Positions 57,801 to 64,000 of a stretch of 64,000 bases of DNA are shown in pieces. This stretch comes from Henricia sp. BOLD:AAB3569. Its lineage: Eukaryota > Echinodermata > Asteroidea > Spinulosida > Echinasteridae. The stretch is from the NCBI GenBank assembly GCA_037783545.1, contig JBBELK010000620.1:310001-374000 (forward strand), written 5' to 3'. Numbering within the stretch: the stretch's first letter is position 1; the number at the start of each line of letters is the position of its first letter. The translations under genes and the position numbers were made by a program. Below the pieces are notes generated by a model. The model was not told the origin of the DNA. It saw only the letters and a program-made list of their open reading frames with translations, and did not search any database.

Positions 57801-58700
57801 CGTCCTTAGCTCGCTCAATCACCTGCTGATTGGCAGTTTGACTCAGCTTGGTCAATTCAGACTCCGTGTTTGTAAGCTCTTGGTGTGCTTCGTTGTGGGC
57901 TTCCAAACTGGCTTCCACTTTGACAAGCAAATCTTTGGTGATTTGCCTCATGCTGGACGCAGCATCATTTATGGTAGTGTATTTGTGCTGAGGATCTCGA
58001 TGTTTCACAACGGTGCAGTCTCGACATATCAGCTCCTTACATGTCTCGCAGAAGAATCGCTTCTTTTCCCCCGGATGCTCGTCGCAGGGTGGATCATCTT
58101 TGGCCTTGCTTCTCACACTAAACACCCCCGATCTCAGGGTATCGAGGGTCAAGACATCATGGTTGGCCGTTGCCGCAATTCGCTGATGAATGTACCGACA
58201 TGAACCACACAGGAAGAAAGGGCAGTCCATGCAACGAGAATCGGCTTCCTGCTGATCCTTGCACAGCTCACAGCTTAGCTGGACACCTTGCGTCTGCATC
58301 AACTTCTCTTGAATGGTGAAATCCTCCACCATTCCCATGAGGTGGAAGTTGGTTCTCAGGCCTGGCACGCCGTCCGCTGTCAGCTTTGTCTCTTTCCTGC
58401 ACATCGGGCAAATGATCGCCGACGTGTTCTTCATCGCGGTTTCGCTGTAGCTGACAAGACACTTCTCACAGAAGCTGTGAAGACAGTCTAGGAGTTTAGG
58501 CGTCTGGTATCTCTCATGACAAATAACACACTCTAAGTGTGTGCGGCTTATTTTGCCCAAGACGGCGGCAGCCGACTCCCCCTTCTTTTTCCTACTCGCC
58601 ATGCCTGCTAATCTGCTTGCTAATCTGCTTCATTCAATATGGCGCCTAAGCAGAGGGAAAAATTTATACCAGCTAGAACGTTGAATTCAGAATGTGCACC
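54896..58700. repeat. Tandem segmental duplication, copy A
   Basis: Homology with copy B starts at ATGAGTGAACTTTGGCAGGT (about 54896 and 60267). It continues through a C-rich repeat (GGATCCGC..CCTGG words), the 3' flank, both TRIM exons and the intron. The unit is offset by about 5.4 kb at the left and 5.8 kb further right, because copy B has gained insertions. Confidence 0.85.
55996..58602 (-). CDS. TRIM-family E3 ligase, RING/B-box/coiled coil, copy A
   Basis: This predicts a 737-residue ubiquitin ligase-like protein. Exons (minus): 57027-58602 and 55996-56633, joined in phase 1 (donor CTACAG|GTACAC, acceptor TTTCCTCAG); the intron is 393 bp. The C3HC4 RING is complete: C25, C28, C40, H42, C45, C48, C65, C68. 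B-box 1 runs about 111-148 and B-box 2 about 173-206. A long coiled coil follows, about 215-395. The C-terminal 210 residues, coded by exon 2, contain repeats such as FDGYFRLFD, VLVHDFTNGSVI and IIYVAISEE, which suggest an NHL-like beta propeller. The order fits TRIM56/TRIM2-like proteins, a large family in echinoderms and amphioxus. Such proteins often act in innate immunity or RNA control, but the substrate here is unknown. The start at 58602 leads straight into a short basic tail and the RING. It is complete, with no visible disabling change. Confidence 0.92.
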
Positions 58701-58821
58701 CAAGTTTAGTTGACCCTATACGCGCCCCTGCCGTTGTTTCCTTGTGGATTGCGTGCAAGTGCATGTGTATTGCACACGCGGGACGTCCCCTTTCGCACAA
58801 TATGCAAAGAAATCTCACAAA

Positions 58822-58912
58822 CACTATAAGCAACTAACAATGGAAATTGGGCGCAAACCATTGTTATTAACAATGGTGTGTGCACACTTTTCATTGTTAG
58901 TTGCTCATAGTG
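58822..58912. repeat. Hairpin upstream of TRIM-A start
   Basis: The arms CTATAAGCAACTAACAATGG and CATTGTTAGTTGCTCATAG are inverted, with a second inner inverted pair, CCATTGTTATTAACAATGG. It lies about 220 bp upstream of the start codon. Confidence 0.7.
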
Positions 58913-60819
58913 AAATAGCTATACAGTATTGAGCGGCAAAACACGCCTGTCCGAGGTGACACAGAACACTGCGCATGTGCGAACTTTTGGTGTCGAAATC
59001 GTATGGGTATGTTATCCTACGCAATGTTTGGCAAAAATAAGCAATAAACAACCAGTAAAAATACACAGAATGACTTTTAAAGACCTACTTTAAATAACTC
59101 CAAGGCAAACAAGTCTTTAAAAAGGCAGATATGACACGGAATTACAGATCGAAAAAAAAACTTACTTTTAATTTTGTAAAAAATAATTTTAAAAACATAC
59201 TTTACAATTTACATTATTGCTCGCAAAATATCATTTCCCCAACATTGAGACATATTTGCTGGTACAGTTGATGAACTATTTTAGTGTCTGAATTTGATTT
59301 GAACGTGGCAATAAAGGCGGATATTTTTTTAAATAAGTGTTCAATTTTTTTTTTTATTTGGCGCGAAATTAGCGTAAAAAGTGTCTAGTACCTGTACTAC
59401 GCGCTGTACTGTGTATACAGCGTACGGTACAGTGGTCATGCTAGGCAGCACGTACGTGTGGTACCGATTACTCGTAATGTCAGTTTCAGCGTCAATAATC
59501 GATACTAATGCAAACACGCGCCGCCGTATTCGCTCGTGTTGACTTCACGATCATGACGATGCGATGCGTGTTTTTAAATTTAAATTATAGTCAAAATATC
59601 TTTATTGCCCGAATAAGTTTGTAATGAATATTTTGTTTAAGACTTTGGCTTTATTCGACATACATGTATATTGTTATGTCAGGGAAAATGATGGTTTTGG
59701 AGAAATTGCTCTAAACATTTTGATAAAACAAAATATTTTGTGCGTTTTGCAAAACCACAAGATGACCTAAAATTGCAGTTTAGTCAAAAATATGTGAATA
59801 ATTTTCGCCAAAAAAGCCCTCAAATATCTAACTATGTCTCATACATGTTTCCCAAACGGGATTTGCACCCAAAAAGGCCTCATCTTGGACCCACAATTTC
59901 ATTTGAATTCTTGGTCCAGTTTTATTTTTCGAACCGCTATAGCGTCGTCTGCTAGCGGCAAAAAAACGGACTGCCGGCCATCTGAAAATAGTCAGGCCCT
60001 TTTCTTCGGGGAACTAGACCTTTCTATGCCCGTTATCTCTTTGAGCAACGGACAGGCGTGAAAAGTGGACAACCCAAATTTCTAGCAGATTTTCAGGTTT
60101 TTTGAATTCGCGACGAGTATTTTAAAAAAACACAATTTTCTGCTAGCAGAAATTTGGATTTTACTTTGACAACTATCGCGGCGCCCTAACTAAAAATTCC
60201 AAATTCCCACTAGAAAATTTAACGTGATGCTCCAAAAGTGGACAACTCAATTTTCTCGTTATGATATGAGTGAACTTTGGCAGGTGTTATACTATACTAT
60301 TCAACAGTTTTCCTGTGTTCTCGCAGTGGCGTTTTAGCCAACTTGTCAATTTTTAGAGCTAAAATTTCGATAATTGCCGTGGCAAGTAACGTAACCAGGC
60401 GAGGGGCTTTTGGGGTCAAACTCCCTCCCCCCGCTCTGACTCCCCCCCCCCCCCCCCCCCCCCCCACCAAATAAACAATTAATGTAATGCATTTTCTGAT
60501 ATAAAAATGACTGGCAACCACCCCCAACCCCCTCCCAATGGAAACAAAAATTGGGGGTTGGAAGGGGGGTGGGGTGGGGAGGGCACAGCGCGCCCCCCTC
60601 CCCCCAATTCGCTGAGAGACTTTGTCGGCACTCGCACTGGCAAAACCCCTCCCTGGAAACATTCCTGGATCCGCCCCTGGTAACACTTCTGTTCTGATTT
60701 TTAAGGTCGGAGAGTGACCCGGACGCTAGAAAGCCTATACTGAAACTCTTAAATATTTTTTCCAATTTGTTTTTCTAATCACAAAAGGCCTTTATACAGC
60801 AATATCTCTTATATAAACA

Positions 60820-60895
60820 AATTTAAGATGAGAGAAAAATCGTAAGGGCCTTATCAGGATTTGAACCCGAGACCTCTGACTGATGTTGTGTTCAT
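60820..60895 (-). mobile_element. SINE/tRNA-like fragment unique to copy B
   Basis: The reverse complement contains box B GGGTTCAAATCC and AGTCAGAGGTCTC. It is missing from the equivalent place in copy A near 55465-55480. Confidence 0.45.
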
Positions 60896-60942
60896 ACAAA
60901 CTACATGTATAGTGTATCTTTTTACATGCTACGTCTTTACGT

Positions 60943-61083
60943 TTAAAGGCACAGACTCGTCAGCAATGCGCGCGCGCCAAATTCGTGCCACGAATTACGC
61001 AGCTCCATAGCAAAGGCATGGAGCTGCGTATTTCGTGGCACGAATTTGGCGCGCGCGCATTGCTGACGAGCCTGTGCCTTTAA
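60943..61083. mobile_element. Palindromic TTAA MITE, copy 3 of 3
   Basis: It is a near-perfect hairpin bounded by TTAA at 60943-60946 and 61080-61083, with termini AGGCACAGACTCGTCAGCAA and GCTGACGAGCCTGTGCCT. The homologous place in copy A (near 55515) has a single TTAA, so it is an empty site. Confidence 0.92.
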
Positions 61084-61537
61084 GGGTACAATTTTAAAGC
61101 AAAACAAATAATAAAACCAACAAAACCAAACCGATTTTATACTTAAATCAAAGGAGCTATATGTGTAAACAAAATGGTAAACTTTTTAAATATATTTTAC
61201 AATGAAATGTCTTGATCCTTTAGCACTGTTCATGGTTAGTCGTTTGGAGGAAACCATTTTTTAATACTACATGTACATGCACTAGTAATCATCAAAATAA
61301 CATTGTTTCAATGCTAGATTTCTACATAGTATAACGCATAATTGTAAAGCTTTACACAATATGATGCATATCATACGAAAGTGATTACTATGGGTATTTT
61401 GTAACAATTAATTATATGCTGCTCTATAGTTGGGTGTAACTGAATGTTTTCATCATAATTTTGACAAAAACGATTATATTTAAGAAACTGCTATAATGAA
61501 CATAAGGGAAGATATAGTTTGATCATGGTTTAACCAT

Positions 61538-61571
61538 ATAGAGCAAGGAACAGATCTGTTCCTTGCTCTAT
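61538..61571. repeat. Perfect 34-bp palindrome, copy B only
   Basis: The half-site is ATAGAGCAAGGAACAGA, followed by its exact complement with no loop. It lies 29 bp past the TRIM-B stop codon, in the likely 3' UTR. Flanking GGTTTAACC and GGTCTAACT look like a 9-bp duplication with two changes. Copy A has only one such word, near 55969. Confidence 0.85.
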
Positions 61572-61599
61572 GGTCTAACTGAACGCACTCAAATCTTCT

Positions 61600-64000
61600 T
61601 TACTCAATTTGAAATCCCTTCAACTCGCGCGGTTTTGCGAAAGTCAGTTTATCATCGCTGGTGATAGCAATGCCACAAATAGGTGGGCTGATTTCATTCA
61701 CGAAACACCCCATAAAGGTACCGTAAGTAGAGTAATAGTGGGTGTGAACTTTGGGATCACCTTCTTCAGAAATAGCAACGTAGATGATATCACGCTTATC
61801 ACAGCACAGACCGACACAGCTGGTCTGTTTGCCTTCGTGTGCATCTTTGATACGTGGTTGGATAGTGAAATTGGTGACGCCATTGGTGTCCAGATCTTCA
61901 ATAATCGGCGGGCTCCTTGCGCAGACCAGAAGTCTCCCCTTGCTGGTAGACGTCAGGATGTCAGGCTTGATGTTGAGTGGTAGCTTGCGGATGACGCTGC
62001 CGTTGGTGAAGTCGTGTACCAAGACTCCCTTCCAGTTGTTGTAACCAACAGCAATGCACTGATCCTTGTAGTGCGCCATGCTAATGGGGTTGCCAAGCGA
62101 AATGTCAGAGTCGCCAAGGTGTATGGTAGTTGATGGATTGAATTGTAACTTACATTGTGAATTTGCCGGGTCAAAGAGACGAAAGTAGCCATCAAAACAG
62201 GTATAATTGCCATTGGGGAACGTGGCAATCAGTTGAGCTGAGGAAATACAACAAAAGAAATACATGTAGAATTTCAAAATGCTGTATAGCTGGTAAAAAA
62301 TCAAACAAAAACAAAATAAAAACAGTGTGTATTTTCCGAATGAGATCTTCTAAATGCTGTGATGATCAAGAAACTAACTCAAATCGGGTCATTTACCCCT
62401 AATGCCAGTTCATCGCACTTTGCATCAAGTCAAGAAAATATTGTTCGTTTAATTTACTATGCATTTTTCTTCTCTTTTTTTGTTGTAGAAGATTGTAATT
62501 TTAAAAACCTGCAATACCTTTTTTTTCTCGATGTTCCACAATAACATGCTGTCATACACCAAAACAATTATAAGTTGTTTCCACACATTATTTATTGTAA
62601 CTCTAAATAACATGTTTTGAACGTGTATACCTGTAGTGTGCGTGCATTCTGCAGGCAAAGCAAGATGTGAAGAATACATGTGCGAACTTGATTCTGCAGG
62701 CTGAGCAAAATCCGTGTATGATGGAGAATACATACTGCTGTACGAGCTTGATTCTGCAGGCGGAGCAAAATCCGTGTATAGAGAATACATACTGCTGTAC
62801 GAGCTTGATTCTGCAGGCTGAGCAAAATCTGTGTATGATGGAGAATACATACTGCTGTACGAGCTTGATTCTGCAAAGCCAATCAACAATTTGCCATCTT
62901 TGAGTGCGCCGATATGAGTCACTTCATTAGAAATTTGAACGCTGCATCTGTTTTCCAACGGTTTCCAAGTCGGGCCTATCACCACCTCGCCTAGCCCAGT
63001 AGGCATATCGCCTAGTTTGCTTCTGAACTCAATCTTTGAAAATCCCGGGAGTAAGCACGGCGGGGATTCCTCGAGAAGACCGCAAAGTTCTTCATTTATG
63101 ACGGAGTGTAGTTGCAAGAAGTCGACATTGGAGGCAGTGTTCACAAAGTCTGTGGCAGTTTCCACGGAATGGCGGAGACAGACAATCTGGGCAGTTAGGA
63201 TTTTACGTGTCTCCTGGATCACCTGTTGTCTGTGGCTGTACGTGTCGGTTATCAGTGATACCAGATGCTTCTTGCTGTCAGCTATCTTAGATGTGTCCTC
63301 CGTGATCTCCTTCTCGGCAGTGGCTTTCAAGTTGTAAACCATCGTTTGAACCTCTTGGTCGGTTTTTAAGAGCATACTGACTTTTTCGTTCAAAGTATCG
63401 AGGGTTTTGTCGATATTTGTGAATTGGTCGTCAATAGTTTTTGAATAGCTCTTCTTGGTTTCCTTCTTTGTATCAGATTTTTTTGTTTCGTCACTTTTAG
63501 ACTCGAAGCGAATTCCGTTCTTGATAAACACACTCAAGCGCTGCTTTTTCCGCAGAGTGATATCTTGCTCAATGTTGGCTGCACGTTCTGCGACCTTACT
63601 GCTTTCTTCTTCAGCCTTGTCAATCACCTGCTGATTGGCAGTTTGACTCAGCTTGGTTAATTCAGACTCCGTGTTTGTAAGCTCTTGCTGTGCTTCGTTG
63701 TGGGCTTCCAAACTGGCTTCCACTTTGACAAGGAAATCCTTTGTGATTTGCCTCATGCTGGACGCAGCATCATTTATGGTAGTGTATTTGTGCTGAGGAT
63801 CTCGATGTTTCACAACGGTGCAGTCTCGACATATCAGCTCTTTACATGTCTCGCAGAAAAATCGCTTCTTCTCTCCCGGATGCTCTTCACAGGGTGGATC
63901 ATCTTTGGCCTTGCTTCTCACACTAACCACCCCCGATCTCAGGGTATCGAGGGTCAAGACATCATGGTTGGCCGTTGCCGCAATGCGCTGATGAATGTAC
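61600..64000 (-). CDS. TRIM-family protein, copy B (5' end beyond window)
   Basis: This is a paralog of the gene at 55996-58602. Visible exons (minus): 62631-64000, cut by the window end inside B-box 1, and 61600-62237. The intron is again 393 bp, with the same phase-1 junction (CTACAG|GTATAC; CCTCAG). It contains the end of B-box 1, a complete B-box 2 (PPCEEHPGEK..FFCETC), the coiled coil and the exon-2 propeller-like domain, all about 90 per cent or more like copy A. The RING must lie past 64000. Between the coiled coil and the intron it has a repeat of about 20 residues (SSSYSSMYSPSYTDFAQPAE) in about four copies, where copy A has one degenerate remnant (SSSSSRYSLYLP). The frame is open throughout, with no stop or shift. 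Function is as for copy A; whether the expansion changes it is unknown. Confidence 0.9.
62645..62876 (-). repeat. Coding minisatellite in TRIM-B, 57-60 bp units
   Basis: Units of 60, 57 and 60 bp plus a shorter partial one each contain GCTTGATTCTGCAGGC and GAGAATACATACTGCTGTAC on the plus strand. All lengths are multiples of three, so the frame is kept. Copy A lacks the expansion. Confidence 0.92.

Larger units (their letters stand above)
58603..61599. other. Intergenic region between the TRIM paralogs
   Basis: It holds the promoter side of TRIM-A, a hairpin repeat at 58822-58912, AT-rich unique-looking DNA to about 60260, then the left part of duplication copy B (C-rich repeat to 60730, a box-B fragment, a TTAA MITE, and the 3' flank of TRIM-B). 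No further gene is supported. Confidence 0.55.
60267..64000. repeat. Tandem segmental duplication, copy B (truncated by window)
   Basis: This is the partner of 54896-58700, same orientation. Copy-B-only insertions are a tRNA-like fragment (60820-60895), a TTAA MITE (60943-61083), a 34-bp palindrome (61538-61571) and a coding minisatellite (62645-62876). Confidence 0.85.

Noticed and set aside
56005..58203. Plus-strand frames opposite the TRIM genes
   Set aside because: They are antisense shadows of strongly supported minus-strand exons.

Overview
The window looks like nuclear DNA of a non-vertebrate deuterostome, most likely an echinoderm and plausibly a sea star. The genes are intron-rich, with GT-AG and two GC-AG introns. 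They include an ADMP-type ligand, a BMP9/10-type ligand, an hnRNP H/F protein, the splicing factor RBM22, and RING/B-box/coiled-coil TRIM proteins with a propeller-like C-terminus of the kind expanded in ambulacrarians. Non-coding DNA is packed with tRNA-derived SINEs and palindromic MITEs. The phylum assignment is an inference from protein style, not from a search.

Layout. 4354-16413 (minus): three-exon ADMP-like TGF-beta ligand with an intron of about 10 kb inside its prodomain. 18718-20424 (plus): two-exon BMP9/10-like ligand, head-to-head with the first. 24098-34050 (plus): ten coding exons of an hnRNP H/F-like protein with three quasi-RRMs and a long Gly-rich tail. 38728-49488 (minus): nine exons of RBM22, tail-to-tail with the hnRNP gene. 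55996-58602 (minus) and 61600 to beyond 64000 (minus): two tandem TRIM paralogs, the second cut by the window end. No tRNA, rRNA or CRISPR feature is supported.

The gene-free DNA and introns hold several MITE families, some recurring three times, nested TIR elements, a 15-copy array of about 85 bp, a run of perfect CRE palindromes, and a 3.84-kb element with perfect 34-bp TIRs and a perfect 8-bp target-site duplication.

Themes. Two secreted BMP-class ligands share one intergenic interval and may share cis-regulation. Two RNA-processing genes each carry a GC-AG intron at a functionally sensitive place. The hnRNP H/F gene has dense G-tracts, the usual binding motif of this protein family, on both sides of a frame-shifting exon, which suggests autoregulation by splicing. 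The TRIM duplication gives natural empty-site comparisons that reveal insertions in copy B.
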